A DNA stretch of 64,000 nucleotides from Sphingomonas sp. Root710 (GCF_001429065.1 NZ_LMIB01000012.1:917752-981751), one strand, 5' to 3'; shown: positions 16,895-25,373, counted from the stretch's first letter. Program-made: numbers and translations. The notes: a model not told the origin generated them from the letters alone.

Positions 16895-17863
16895 TCAGTT
16901 GGCCTTGGAAAGGACAGCGCGCCTCAAGCCCTCGGACGGGGATTCGCCAAAGCGTTCGCGATAGGCTTGCGAAAAGCGGCCCAGATGGGTGAAGCCGGCG
17001 TCCAGGGCCGCCTCGGCCACCGTCAGACATGGGTCACCGCCCATCAACAGCCGATGCGCGTGGTCGAGACGGCGGTGGCGAAGATGACGCATCGGGCTGA
17101 CCGCCCGAAACTTCTCGAAGCTGTTGAGCAAGGTGCGCACGGGCACGTCGGCGGCAAGAGCGATGTCGCCGAGCGTGATCGGCTCCGCCAGATGCCGTTC
17201 GATATAGTCTTCGGCGCGCTTCACAGCCGCCGGGGCCACACGGACGCGTCGGGCGCCGCCTTCGCTAACCCCCTGGCCTTCGAGCAGCGCGCTCACGAAC
17301 AACTGCTCGTAATTGGCCGCGATCCTCTGGTCGCGGCGGAGGACATCGATCATCGCGGCGTCGTCGGTCATCAACGACGCCAGCCTGGCCCATGGCTGCA
17401 TCGCCGCGCTCGACAGGTCCAGCATCGGCCGCAGCACCGGATCGGAAACGGCGCTGTTGCGCCGCATGGTGCGTGCATCGACGCGTACCACCAGCTGTTC
17501 GCAATCCTCGGAGAAAAGCGCTCTGACGGGCTCCCCGGGCGCCAGGCACAGGCCGCGCGAGCCGCCGATCTGATATTCGCTCCGGCCCGAGCGGATCCTG
17601 GCATGACCCTTCATGCAGAAGATCAGGAGATGATAGTCATCGACCTCGTCGAGATGCAGCTCCATCCGCCCGAAGCTGATCGTGCCGACGCCGACACCCG
17701 GCAGGCGCAGGTAGCTCATACGCGCCCGAACGGGTGCTGCGGGGCCCGCCGGCCGAAGCTCGTGCGGTTGCATCACCGCTGCAATGCGCGCGCGGGTCTC
17801 TTCCAGGTCGTCGGAAACGAACAGGCGGCAATCACGATGGGTGGAAAGCTGTTGGCCGATCAT
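16895..17863 (-). CDS. AraC/XylS family transcriptional regulator (AndR-like position)
   Basis: A 322-residue protein with an AraC_binding_2-type sensor domain (about residues 20-190; YHLLIFCMKGHARI) and a C-terminal double helix-turn-helix. The latter includes PITLGDIALAADVPVRTLLNSFEKF, SPMRHLRHRRLDHAHRLL and AALDAGFTHLGRFSQAYRERFGESP. It is transcribed divergently from the Rieske dioxygenase genes with a 204-base gap, the usual arrangement for aromatic-catabolic activators. In Burkholderia cepacia DBO1 an AraC/XylS protein, AndR, controls the three-component anthranilate dioxygenase, and this cluster has the same composition. The effector is unknown from sequence. Confidence 0.9.
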   Translation of the reverse strand: MIGQQLSTHRDCRLFVSDDLEETRARIAAVMQPHELRPAGPAAPVRARMSYLRLPGVGVGTISFGRMELHLDEVDDYHLLIFCMKGHARIRSGRSEYQIGGSRGLCLAPGEPVRALFSEDCEQLVVRVDARTMRRNSAVSDPVLRPMLDLSSAAMQPWARLASLMTDDAAMIDVLRRDQRIAANYEQLFVSALLEGQGVSEGGARRVRVAPAAVKRAEDYIERHLAEPITLGDIALAADVPVRTLLNSFEKFRAVSPMRHLRHRRLDHAHRLLMGGDPCLTVAEAALDAGFTHLGRFSQAYRERFGESPSEGLRRAVLSKAN

Positions 17864-18067
17864 CGTAACGGACCTTCCTTCCTTTCCAGATCGCCGGTCA
17901 CATGTCTGAGATTAAGCACTGCTTCGGCGTTAGACGATAGCGGCGCGACGCCACGATACGATATTCTTGCCAGATTCGGATAGTCACCATCTCCCCGGCC
18001 GTATCCGGATTGGCAGACCCGCCGTTCGTCAGCACCCAAGCCCGTCAACCTGAGCGGGAGTTCCAAT
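17864..18067. promoter_or_regulatory. Divergent promoter region between AraC regulator and dioxygenase operon
   Basis: A 204-base non-coding gap between divergent genes. It should contain the AraC-dependent dioxygenase promoter and the regulator's own promoter. A GGGAG Shine-Dalgarno lies just before the dioxygenase start. I could not identify a convincing direct-repeat AraC site by eye. Confidence 0.45.
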
Positions 18068-19360
18068 GTGTCGACGGCATCCGGCGTAGAGGCGCAAGCC
18101 AACGTCTCCTTCATGCGCGATGACGGATCGCGTGTTCCCTATGCGGTTTTCAGCAGCCAGGAGATTTACGACCGCGAGCAGGAACGGATATATCGCGGCC
18201 CGACCTGGAACTTCCTCGGCCTGGAAGACGAGGTCCGCAATCCCGGGGACTTCAAGAGCAGCTTCGTCGGCGACACGCCCGTCGTGCTCACCCGCACCGA
18301 AGACGGCGAACTCGCTGCTTGGGTCAACCGCTGCGCCCATCGCGGCGCGATGGTTTGCCGCCTGGCCCGCGGCAACGCGACCAGCCACAATTGCGTCTAT
18401 CATCAGTGGAGCTACGACACGCGGGGCAATCTGCTCGGCGTTCCCTTCCGGCGCGGACAGAAAGGCGCCGAAGGCATGCCGCGGGACTTCAACCCGGCCG
18501 ATCACAGCATGCGCCAGCTCAGGGTGCAGGCCTATCGCGGGCTGGTGTTCGCGACGTTCAGCGACGAGGTCGAGGATTTCGCCGATTATGTCGGGCCGGA
18601 CATGGCCGGGTTCATCGATCGGGTATTCCACAAGCCGGTCGAATATCTCGGCTGCACCCGGCAATTCTCCAACTCGAACTGGAAGCTCTATCTGGAGAAT
18701 GTGAAGGATCCCTATCACGCCAGCCTGCTTCACCTGTTCCATACGACGTTCAACATCTTCCGTGTGGGCATGAAGGCCCATTGCCAGACCGACGGCAAGG
18801 AGGGGCTTCACAGCATCATCCTCGCGATCAAGGAAGAAGGCGGCACCGAGGAGGCCTATAAGCAACAGGCGATCCGTTCCTATGACGAAGGGTTCAAGCT
18901 GGAGGATGACAGCATCTTGGCACTCGTCCCCGAATATGACGTGGTCGCTACCAACCACATCCAGCCGATCTTCCCCCAGCTGGTCATCCAGCAGATCCAC
19001 AACACGCTGGTCGCACGGCAGCTGCTGCCGAAGGGGCCGAATAATTTCGAGCTGATCTTTCATTTCTTCGGCTATGCCGACGACACGCCCGAACTGCGCG
19101 CGCTGCGCATCAAACAGGCGAACCTGGTAGGCCCGGCCGGCTATATCTCGATGGAAGATACCGAGGCGACCGAGCTCGTCCAGCGCGGCACGGTCCGCGA
19201 TGGCGATCAGCATTCGGTGATCGAGATGGCGCGCAATGCGCCGGATCAGCACAACACCCTGATCACCGAGAATCTGATCCGCAGCTTCTGGCGCGGCTAT
19301 CGCAAACTGATGGACCTGCCCGTCGAACCGGCGGCCGGCCGCGTGGAGGCGCTGGCATGA
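18068..19360 (+). CDS. andAc: Aromatic-ring-hydroxylating Rieske dioxygenase, large (alpha) subunit; anthranilate 1,2-dioxygenase AndAc-like
   Basis: A 430-residue large subunit of a ring-hydroxylating dioxygenase. The Rieske [2Fe-2S] ligands are Cys89-x-His91 and Cys109-x2-His112. The mononuclear iron site is Asp214-PY-His217-x4-His222 within the LENVKDPYH region, with an acidic SMEDTE stretch near residue 360 for the third ligand. The beta subunit and a Rieske ferredoxin follow, and an AraC gene is divergent. This composition and these sizes match the andAcAdAb anthranilate dioxygenase, which makes catechol from anthranilate. Kynureninase 11 kb away would supply anthranilate. Salicylate-type oxygenases have a similar layout, so the substrate is inferred. 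A GTG start with GGGAG upstream is used; an ATG at 18113 is an alternative. Confidence 0.8.
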   Translation: MSTASGVEAQANVSFMRDDGSRVPYAVFSSQEIYDREQERIYRGPTWNFLGLEDEVRNPGDFKSSFVGDTPVVLTRTEDGELAAWVNRCAHRGAMVCRLARGNATSHNCVYHQWSYDTRGNLLGVPFRRGQKGAEGMPRDFNPADHSMRQLRVQAYRGLVFATFSDEVEDFADYVGPDMAGFIDRVFHKPVEYLGCTRQFSNSNWKLYLENVKDPYHASLLHLFHTTFNIFRVGMKAHCQTDGKEGLHSIILAIKEEGGTEEAYKQQAIRSYDEGFKLEDDSILALVPEYDVVATNHIQPIFPQLVIQQIHNTLVARQLLPKGPNNFELIFHFFGYADDTPELRALRIKQANLVGPAGYISMEDTEATELVQRGTVRDGDQHSVIEMARNAPDQHNTLITENLIRSFWRGYRKLMDLPVEPAAGRVEALA

Positions 19361-19833
19361 ACCCGACCATGCTGCTCCGCCTGGAAATCCAGGCACTGCT
19401 CGACCAGTATATCGACGTGATCGATAATGATCGGCTCGAGGAATGGCCTTCGCTGTTCGTCGAGGACTGCCTGTACGAGATCATTCCGCGTGAGAATGAG
19501 GATGCCGGCTTTCCGGCCCCGGTCATCCGTTGCGACAATCAGCGGATGCTGCGCGACCGCGTGATTTCGCTGCGCAACGCCAACATCTTCTCGCCACAGC
19601 ATTATCGGCACTTCCTGTCTGGACTCGCTATCGGCCATGCCGACGAACACGCGGTCGAGTTCACCTGCAATTATCTGGTGATCAACTCGAACCAGGCAGG
19701 CGAATCGCTGGTCTATCAGACCGGCCGCTACCTGAGCCGCGCTGTGGCAACCAACGACGGCTGGCGCTTCGCATCCAAGCGCTGCGTGTTCGAAACTTCG
19801 CGCGTGCAGACGCTGCTCGCGCTCCCGATCTGA
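19357..19833 (+). CDS. andAd: Ring-hydroxylating dioxygenase small (beta) subunit, AndAd-like
   Basis: A 158-residue protein of the NTF2/SnoaL-like beta-subunit family. It begins with the helix EIQALLDQYIDVIDNDRLEEW and continues LFVEDCLYEIIPRENEDAG, then a strand-rich core ending in RVQTLLALPI. Beta subunits have no cofactor and stabilise the alpha3beta3 hexamer. Its ATG overlaps the alpha-subunit stop in an ATGA, so translation is coupled. The size equals that of known AndAd-type subunits (about 160 residues). The ferredoxin gene follows 10 bases later. Confidence 0.85.
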   Translation: MNPTMLLRLEIQALLDQYIDVIDNDRLEEWPSLFVEDCLYEIIPRENEDAGFPAPVIRCDNQRMLRDRVISLRNANIFSPQHYRHFLSGLAIGHADEHAVEFTCNYLVINSNQAGESLVYQTGRYLSRAVATNDGWRFASKRCVFETSRVQTLLALPI

Positions 19834-19843
19834 GAAAGACGAG

Positions 19844-20167
19844 ATGATGGTCACATGGTTCGATGTCGGGCCAGAGGGTCTGGTTGCCGAGGGAGAAGTC
19901 GTTCCGGTCAGCGCCGGCGGCAAACCCATCGCGCTCTTTTTACATGAGGGCGCGCATTATGCGGTCTATGACCTTTGCACCCACGGCGAAGCCCAGCTTT
20001 CCGACGGCTGGGTCGAGGATGGCTGCATCGAATGCCCCCTGCATCAGGGCAAATTCTGCATCAAGACCGGCGAAGCGCTGACGACGCCCGTCACCGAACC
20101 CGTGGCCACCTTCGAAACCCGCGTCTCGGACGGACGCATCGAGGTTGCGATCGCGACCGCCGAATGA
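19844..20167 (+). CDS. andAb: Rieske-type ferredoxin of the dioxygenase system, AndAb-like
   Basis: A 107-residue Rieske ferredoxin that passes electrons to the oxygenase. The [2Fe-2S] ligands are Cys45-x-His47 and Cys64-x2-His67, with the usual 16 intervening residues and the CPLHQGKF loop. It is the third gene of the operon, ten bases after the beta subunit. The NAD(P)H-dependent ferredoxin reductase (AndAa in the known system) does not follow; the next gene is an unrelated flavoprotein. The reductase must therefore be encoded elsewhere or be shared with another system. Confidence 0.9.
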   Translation: MMVTWFDVGPEGLVAEGEVVPVSAGGKPIALFLHEGAHYAVYDLCTHGEAQLSDGWVEDGCIECPLHQGKFCIKTGEALTTPVTEPVATFETRVSDGRIEVAIATAE

Positions 20168-20276
20168 TCGCGGTCGATTAGCCCTTCCAGCGCCGTCGGC
20201 GGTGATCCCGAGCCGATCTTCCCGCGCCCAGGGGCTTGAGGACGAAATTTCACCAGCAAACCACGCTCACTTCATT

Positions 20277-20290
20277 TAAACAGCCGTTTA
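20277..20290. promoter_or_regulatory. TetR-type operator candidate TAAAC-N4-GTTTA
   Basis: A perfect inverted repeat, 41 bases before the flavoprotein start, in an A/T-rich patch of the 163-base gap. The form (short AT-rich half-sites around a 4-base centre) is typical of TetR-family sites, and a TetR gene ends this cluster. Binding is inferred. Confidence 0.4.
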
Positions 20291-20330
20291 CTTATCCGTG
20301 AAGTCGGGATAGTGCGGCCGATGAGAATGG

Positions 20331-21995
20331 ATGGTGAGCGGCATGACCTGGGATGAGGAATTCGATTTTGTCTGCGTCGGCTCCGGCGGTGCGGGCATGG
20401 CGGGTGCGGCGGCGGCGGCCGTGCACGGGGCCCGGGTGCTGCTGATCGAAAAGACCGGCATGCTGGGCGGCCTCACCGCCTTCTCGGAGGGGGAGATCTG
20501 GGTGCCCGCCAATTTCGTGCAGAAGCGCGAGGGGGTGGAGGACAGTCTCGACGAGGCGCTGACCTATCTCGCCTTCCTGTCGGCGGGGCTCGGCGACGCG
20601 GACCTGCGCGAGCATTTCACCGTCAAGATGAACGAGGCGATCGAATTCTTCGAGGATCATGCCGGCTTCGCGCTGAGCATCATGCCCAACCGCACCGACT
20701 ATTTCGACGGCCACGCCCCGGGCGCGAAGGGGCCGGGCCGCTATCTGGAGGTCGGCCCGTTCGACACGCGGCAGCTGGGCGCATTCGAGCCGTTGCTGAT
20801 CCTTTCGCCCTATACCTCGTCGCGCCTCACCCAGACCGACATCGCCGCAGTCAATGGCGGGCGGGACGAGGCGGCGCCCGACAATATGAAGCCCGAGCTG
20901 GTCGATCTCGTCGCGCAACGCACCGCCGGTCATCTCGTCTGCGGCGGCGCGGGCGTGGTTGCGCGGCTGATGGACACGGCCCTTCGCCATGGCGCACAGA
21001 TCCGCACCAATGTGAAGGTGGAGCGGCTGATCGGCGAGGATCAACGCATTCTGGGCGTCGAGGTCTCGACCCCCGAGGGGCGGCGCCGCATCCGCGCGCA
21101 GGCGGTGCTGCTCGCGACCGGCGGCTATGACTGGAACCCCGAGCTCGTCCGCCTCTACGAGCAGCGCGCCGATCTATACACCGTCACCACCCCCAACCAG
21201 ACCGGCGACCATATGGTGATGGCGGGCGACGTCGGCGCGGCGATCGCGATGCGCAACCCGCTGTTCACGCCGCTGCTCAACGGCACCCGCGTCCCCCACC
21301 CCGACGCCCCCGGCGGCATGTTCAGCATGCCTCTGTTCGCCGGGCGGCCGCACATGATCTTCGTCAACAAGGACGGACGACGCTTCGCCGACGAATCCTT
21401 CCATCCGGGCATGCACGCCGCCCAGGCGCAGTTTGACGGGCTGACGATGAGCACGCCGAACCTGCCGACCTTCTTCGTCTTCGATCAGACCTATCGCGAC
21501 AAATATGGCATCGGCCCCTTCGGCCATGACGGCCCGATCCCCGAGAGCGTCGCGGTGCAGGGCGACAGCCTGGCCGAACTCGCGAAACGGGCCGGGATCG
21601 ACGGCGGCAATCTCGCCGCCACGGTCACGCGCTTCAACGCCTTCTGCGCGCAGGGCCGTGACGAGGATTTCGGCCGGGGCTCGCGCCCCTGGGGCAAGAT
21701 ATCGATCGGCGATCACACCATGCCGAACCCGCTGCTCGGCCCAATCGAAAAGGGGCCTTATTATGCGATCAGGCTGGTCCAGATGACGGCAGGCGTCCCC
21801 TCCGCTGGCCTGAAGATCGACGGCGCAGCGCGGGTGATCAGCACGCGCGGACGGCCGATCGCCGGGCTCTACGCGGCGGGCAACGCCGCCGGGGTGGTCG
21901 ATACGATCGGCTATCAGAGCGGCATGTCGATCTCGCGCGGGATCACCCATGGCTATCTGGCGGGCTGCGACGTCGCGGCGTCGCGGGGGTCATAA
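20331..21995 (+). CDS. FAD-binding flavoprotein dehydrogenase (3-ketosteroid dehydrogenase / fumarate reductase-like)
   Basis: A 554-residue FAD_binding_2 protein. The dinucleotide-binding motif is at the N-terminus (VCVGSGGAGMAGAAAA, then LLIEKTGMLGG). A second FAD region, VLLATGGYDWN, is around residue 265, and the C-terminal GLYAAGNAAGVVDTIGYQSGMSISRGIT is the typical FAD-capping block. This resembles Delta1-dehydrogenases of ketosteroids and related flavoproteins that desaturate next to a carbonyl; the substrate here is not evident. ATG at 20331 or 20343 could be the start. It leads a rightward cluster with a SnoaL-like gene starting two bases after its stop, and has a TetR-like operator upstream. 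Confidence 0.82.
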   Translation: MVSGMTWDEEFDFVCVGSGGAGMAGAAAAAVHGARVLLIEKTGMLGGLTAFSEGEIWVPANFVQKREGVEDSLDEALTYLAFLSAGLGDADLREHFTVKMNEAIEFFEDHAGFALSIMPNRTDYFDGHAPGAKGPGRYLEVGPFDTRQLGAFEPLLILSPYTSSRLTQTDIAAVNGGRDEAAPDNMKPELVDLVAQRTAGHLVCGGAGVVARLMDTALRHGAQIRTNVKVERLIGEDQRILGVEVSTPEGRRRIRAQAVLLATGGYDWNPELVRLYEQRADLYTVTTPNQTGDHMVMAGDVGAAIAMRNPLFTPLLNGTRVPHPDAPGGMFSMPLFAGRPHMIFVNKDGRRFADESFHPGMHAAQAQFDGLTMSTPNLPTFFVFDQTYRDKYGIGPFGHDGPIPESVAVQGDSLAELAKRAGIDGGNLAATVTRFNAFCAQGRDEDFGRGSRPWGKISIGDHTMPNPLLGPIEKGPYYAIRLVQMTAGVPSAGLKIDGAARVISTRGRPIAGLYAAGNAAGVVDTIGYQSGMSISRGITHGYLAGCDVAASRGS

Positions 21996-21996
21996 T

Positions 21997-22473
21997 ATGG
22001 CCACGCTGCAAGCGCTGCTCGACAAGCGCGCACTAGACGACCTCGTCCACATCACCGTCACCGCGCTCGATAGCGGGGAATGGGACGTCTATCGCGCGGG
22101 TTTCGCGGCGGACGCGACCTTCCTTCTGCCCGATCACACCGGGTCGGGCGAGAAGACCATCGTCACCGGCGTCGACAGCTTCATACCCATCGTCAGGGCC
22201 GTGCTCGGCGGGTTCGACGCTGTCCAGCACCACATCACCAACATGGTCCACCGGCTGTCCGGCGATGAAGCCGCGACCCGTTGCTATGTGATCGCCGAGC
22301 ATTTCTTCGGGCGCGCGCCAGGCGAGAACAGCCTGTCGGTCGGCGGCCATTATGACATCGCCGCGCGCCGCGAACAGGGCGCGTGGAAGCTGTCCGCATG
22401 GAACTTCACGCCCGCCTGGACGCGCGGCAACCCCAGTCTGTTCGATCAGGCGGCGGGCCGACGGGCACCTTGA
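21997..22473 (+). CDS. SnoaL-like / NTF2 superfamily protein
   Basis: A 158-residue protein with the NTF2-like pattern: helical start LQALLDKRALDDLVHITVTALDSGEWDVY, FAADATFLLPDHTG, the QHHITNMVHRLSGDEA strand and the final GAWKLSAWNFTPAW. These folds act as isomerases, hydratases or dioxygenase beta subunits. Its start is one base after the flavoprotein stop, so it is cotranscribed and may act on the flavoprotein's product. No catalytic Asp/His assignment can be made with confidence from the sequence alone. Confidence 0.78.
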   Translation: MATLQALLDKRALDDLVHITVTALDSGEWDVYRAGFAADATFLLPDHTGSGEKTIVTGVDSFIPIVRAVLGGFDAVQHHITNMVHRLSGDEAATRCYVIAEHFFGRAPGENSLSVGGHYDIAARREQGAWKLSAWNFTPAWTRGNPSLFDQAAGRRAP

Positions 22474-22563
22474 TGTTCCTGACGGACAAAATCCTGCGTT
22501 CTTGCCGGAAAGACAGGCTCGTTTAAGCAGCCCGCGAACGTCCCAAACAGAGGGAGACGAAGT

Positions 22564-23229
22564 ATGAAGGTTGCGGTTTTGGGTGCGAGCGGCAGCACCG
22601 GCGCACTGGTCGTCGACACACTGCTGGCCAAGGGTCACCAGATCGTCGCATTGTCGCGATCGGCAGTACCCGCGCGCCTGCCAGTGTCGCACTTCACGCA
22701 GAAGGCGGGCGACCTGACCGATGCCGATTTCCTGCGCGGCGCGATCACCGGCTGCGATGCGGTGATCTCCTGCATCGGGCAGAACCGGGCGTCGAAGAGC
22801 CTGTTCGCCAAACGCGTCTCGCCTGCCGACATCCTCCAGCGGGTCGCTGCCGCGACGATCGCGGCGATCGGCGATGGTCCGCAGCACTTCATCTATCTCA
22901 GCGCCTTCGGCGTCGGCGCCGACCGCCGGAAACATGCGCTGATGTTCCGCATCATCCTGCGGCTGAGCGCGATCCACGAGGCCTATCTCGACCATGACCT
23001 CGCCGAAGCCGCGATCGGCGCGTCGGGCCTGCGCTGGACGATCGTCCGGCCTCCCGGCCTGACTGACAATGATGAGGCGGTTCCGCTGATCGACAAGAGC
23101 GAGCGCTGGTCATCCTTCGAGACGGTGTCGAAGCGATCGGTGGCCGCCTATCTGGTCGAACGGGCCGAGGAAGGCGGCCCGCTCGGCCGGACGATCACCG
23201 TCGGTCAGGCGGTGCCCGCCAAGGGCTGA
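22564..23229 (+). CDS. NAD(P)-binding atypical short-chain dehydrogenase (SDR a5-like)
   Basis: A 221-residue Rossmann protein starting MKVAVLGASGSTGALVVDTLLAKGH, with the glycine motif of atypical SDR/NmrA-like proteins. Also present are GDLTDADFLRGAITGCDAVISCIG, IYLSAFGVGADR and LRWTIVRPPGLTD. The canonical SDR YxxxK is not obvious, as in many NAD(P)H-binding proteins of this class that act as reductases or sensors. AGGGAGACGA precedes the ATG. It lies 90 bases after the SnoaL gene in the same direction and 59 bases before the TetR gene, so it belongs to the same cluster. Confidence 0.8.
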   Translation: MKVAVLGASGSTGALVVDTLLAKGHQIVALSRSAVPARLPVSHFTQKAGDLTDADFLRGAITGCDAVISCIGQNRASKSLFAKRVSPADILQRVAAATIAAIGDGPQHFIYLSAFGVGADRRKHALMFRIILRLSAIHEAYLDHDLAEAAIGASGLRWTIVRPPGLTDNDEAVPLIDKSERWSSFETVSKRSVAAYLVERAEEGGPLGRTITVGQAVPAKG

Positions 23230-23288
23230 ACCCGCCCGGCGTCGCTCATCGGTAGACGCCGGATCGGCCGCATGCCAATAGCCGGTCC

Positions 23289-23924
23289 ATGTCCGGACCG
23301 ACGCCTCCATCCCCGATCGACACGCCGTTCCAGTCGCGCGCCGACCGCGAGCGTGAACGCGAAGCGAAACGGCAGGCGGTGCTGCTCGCCGCGGTGCGCA
23401 TGTTCAACGAGCGCGGCTTCCGCGAAACCTCGCTCGACGACGTCGCGGCCAGCCTCGGGGTCACCAAGCCGGTCCTCTACCATTATTATGGCAACAAGGA
23501 TCAGATCCTGTCGGCGTGCATCGACGCCGGACTGGCGCAGTTGCGGCCCGCGGCGGAACAGGCGCGGGTACTGCCGGGCACCGGGCTCGATCGGCTCAAG
23601 GCCTTCCTGATCAGCTATGCCGAACTCAACATGACCGATTTCGGGCGGATTTTCGTGTTGACCCGCCCCGAAGCGCTGAGCGCCGAAAGCGGTGCGCGAT
23701 TCCGCGCCTTCAAGCGCGAGATCGACGGCGCGATGCGCGAGCTGATCGCCGCCGCCGCCGCCGACGGATCGGCCGTCGTCGTCGACGTCAAGCTGACCAC
23801 CTTCGCACTGGCAGGCGCGCTCAACTGGCCCGCCCGCTGGTATCAGGAAGGCGGCGAGCGCTCCGCGGCGGACATTGCGCGGGCGCTCGTAGCAACGCTC
23901 TGCGCGGGTCTCGAACCCCGCTGA
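23289..23924 (+). CDS. TetR/AcrR family transcriptional regulator
   Basis: A 211-residue regulator. The N-terminal HTH reads REAKRQAVLLAAVRMFNERGF, TSLDDVAASLGVTKPVLYHYYGNKDQIL, the strong TetR signature. The C-terminal helices form the ligand pocket. It closes the flavoprotein/SnoaL/SDR cluster on the same strand. A TetR-like operator upstream of the flavoprotein (20277-20290) suggests local repression relieved by the cluster's substrate, but this is inferred from position. Confidence 0.9.
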   Translation: MSGPTPPSPIDTPFQSRADREREREAKRQAVLLAAVRMFNERGFRETSLDDVAASLGVTKPVLYHYYGNKDQILSACIDAGLAQLRPAAEQARVLPGTGLDRLKAFLISYAELNMTDFGRIFVLTRPEALSAESGARFRAFKREIDGAMRELIAAAAADGSAVVVDVKLTTFALAGALNWPARWYQEGGERSAADIARALVATLCAGLEPR

Positions 23925-24011
23925 CAAGCTGCGTCGTTACAGCCCGTGACCCGACGCTGCCGATAGTATATCCTCGCCGCCGATGCATCGTCCTTCAGGG
24001 GGAAGCTCGTC

Positions 24012-24512
24012 ATGATCCTCGGCCTATCGATACCGGCGTTCACCCAGCTCCATGTCGTCATCAGCCTGATTGCGATAGCGTCGGGACTGATCTGGCTCGT
24101 CGCCCTCGCGCAGGGCCGCTGGCTGGCGCGGACCAACATGGTCTTTCTGTCGACCACCCTGTTGACCAGCCTCACCGGCTTCCTCTTCCCCCTGACGGCG
24201 CTGACCCCGGCGGCGATCACCGGGCTCGTGTCGCTCGCGGTGCTGACCGTCGCGGTGGCGGCGATCGGGCCGTTCAAGCGGCAGGACGGCTGGAACAGCG
24301 CCTATACCGTCAGCGCGACGATCGCGCTGTGGCTGAACTGCTTCGTGCTGGTCGTGCAGTCCTTCCTCGAGATCGGCGCGCTCAACGCGCTGGCGCCGAC
24401 CCAGACCGAGCCGCCCTTCGCCGCCGCGCAGGCGATCGTCCTCGCCATGCTCGCGCTGCTCGGCTTTCTTGCCGTCCGGCGCGGCAGGCCGGCCCAAGCA
24501 GCCGCCGCCTGA
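24012..24512 (+). CDS. Hypothetical four-helix inner-membrane protein
   Basis: A 166-residue hydrophobic protein with four predicted transmembrane helices, around LHVVISLIAIASGLIWLVAL, NMVFLSTTLLTSLTGFLFPL, AAITGLVSLAVLTVAVAAIG and the TIALWLNCFVLVVQSFL region, plus a shorter C-terminal one near MLALLGFLAV. The repeated small-residue pattern resembles small membrane proteins adjacent to oxidoreductases, but no family signature is decisive. GGGGAAGC precedes the ATG. It stands alone after the TetR gene. Confidence 0.65.
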   Translation: MILGLSIPAFTQLHVVISLIAIASGLIWLVALAQGRWLARTNMVFLSTTLLTSLTGFLFPLTALTPAAITGLVSLAVLTVAVAAIGPFKRQDGWNSAYTVSATIALWLNCFVLVVQSFLEIGALNALAPTQTEPPFAAAQAIVLAMLALLGFLAVRRGRPAQAAAA

Positions 24513-24559
24513 AGCGGCAGCCGCTTTCCTCCTCGGGACATTTGCCGTTAGAGTAGGCC

Positions 24560-25120
24560 ATGCTCCGCATCGCCCCGCCCCTCGCCACGCTCGCGCTGAT
24601 CCTCGCCCTGCCCGCGCGCGCCGCGCCCGAAAATGCGAGCGCCAGCGCGCCCGCGAACGAGACGGCCCCCGCCAATGAAAGCGCCCCGGCCGAGCCGGGC
24701 CGCCTCAAATCGGTCGGCGAGAGCGCCGGCCGGATCGCCTCGCAGCCTGTCAAGGACGTCGGCGTGGCCAAGACGACCATCCCGCCCGTGCTGATCGCCG
24801 CGAGCCAAAACCCCTATGACATGAAGGGCATCAAGACGTGCCGCGACATTTCGGCGGCGTTCCACGCGCTGACCGATGTGATCGGTCCCGATTTCCAGGC
24901 TGGCGAGGTCAAGAAGGAGAACAGGGCCGGCAAACTGGCCGAAGCGGGCGGGCAGACCGTGGTCAACTCGCTGATCCCGTTCCGCGGCCTCGTCCGCGAA
25001 GTGACCGGCGCGGCCCCGGCGCAACGCCGCCTGAACCGCGCCTTCGATGCGGGCTATGCCCGGCGCGGCTTCCTGCGCGGCATTCATCAGACGCGGAAAT
25101 GCAGAACGAAGCTCTTTTGA
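24560..25120 (+). CDS. Hypothetical secreted protein
   Basis: A 186-residue protein with a signal peptide (MLRIAPPLATLALILALPARAAP), a low-complexity Ala/Pro/Asn/Glu linker (about residues 22-48) and a conserved-looking C-terminal domain with MKGIKTCRDISAAFHALTDVIGPDF, IPFRGLVREVTGA and a basic tail with RGFLRGIHQTRKC. Two cysteines could form a disulfide. I recognise no family with known function; the composition suggests a periplasmic or envelope protein. It lies 47 bases after the membrane protein gene in the same direction. Confidence 0.65.
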   Translation: MLRIAPPLATLALILALPARAAPENASASAPANETAPANESAPAEPGRLKSVGESAGRIASQPVKDVGVAKTTIPPVLIAASQNPYDMKGIKTCRDISAAFHALTDVIGPDFQAGEVKKENRAGKLAEAGGQTVVNSLIPFRGLVREVTGAAPAQRRLNRAFDAGYARRGFLRGIHQTRKCRTKLF

Positions 25121-25178
25121 GCTAGCCGGGATTTCTCAAAGCGCTAAGCTCCTCCCCCAAGCATAGGGAGAGGAATTC

Positions 25179-25364
25179 ATGCTCGTCATGTTCGTCGGCG
25201 CCGACCGGGTCGAAACCGCGGTCAACGCATCCCAGGTTACCTTCATCTCTTCGGTCAGCGACGGCACTCGCATCCGCTTCGGCGAAGGCCGCAGCGTCAC
25301 CGTCACCGAACCGATGGCCGAGGTGGTCGACAAACTCAACCAGGGGCTAAGACCGCACGAATGA
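25179..25364 (+). CDS. Small conserved-looking 61-residue protein, FlbD-like
   Basis: GGGAGAGG seven bases before the ATG supports translation. The sequence (MLVMFVGADRVETAVNASQVTFI, then RIRFGEGRSVTVTEPMAEVVDKLNQ) has strand-loop-strand-helix character. It faintly resembles FlbD-type small proteins, which set out a residue-value table followed by a short helix, but no flagellar gene is near. Function unknown. Confidence 0.5.
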   Translation: MLVMFVGADRVETAVNASQVTFISSVSDGTRIRFGEGRSVTVTEPMAEVVDKLNQGLRPHE

Positions 25365-25373
25365 GTCCTCCAT

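Noticed and set aside
18029-19396. A 455-codon minus-strand frame opposite the Rieske alpha subunit
   Set aside because: The plus strand carries both iron sites of the oxygenase; the opposite frame lacks domain motifs.
18068-20167. Benzoate/toluate dioxygenase (BenABC type)
   Set aside because: That class uses a one-protein reductase with fused ferredoxin and FAD domains; here a separate Rieske ferredoxin follows and an AraC gene is divergent, which fits the AndA layout better.
24012-25364. Phage or mobile element remnant, because of several small unknown genes in a row
   Set aside because: No integrase, transposase, phage structural gene or flanking direct repeats; base composition matches the surroundings.
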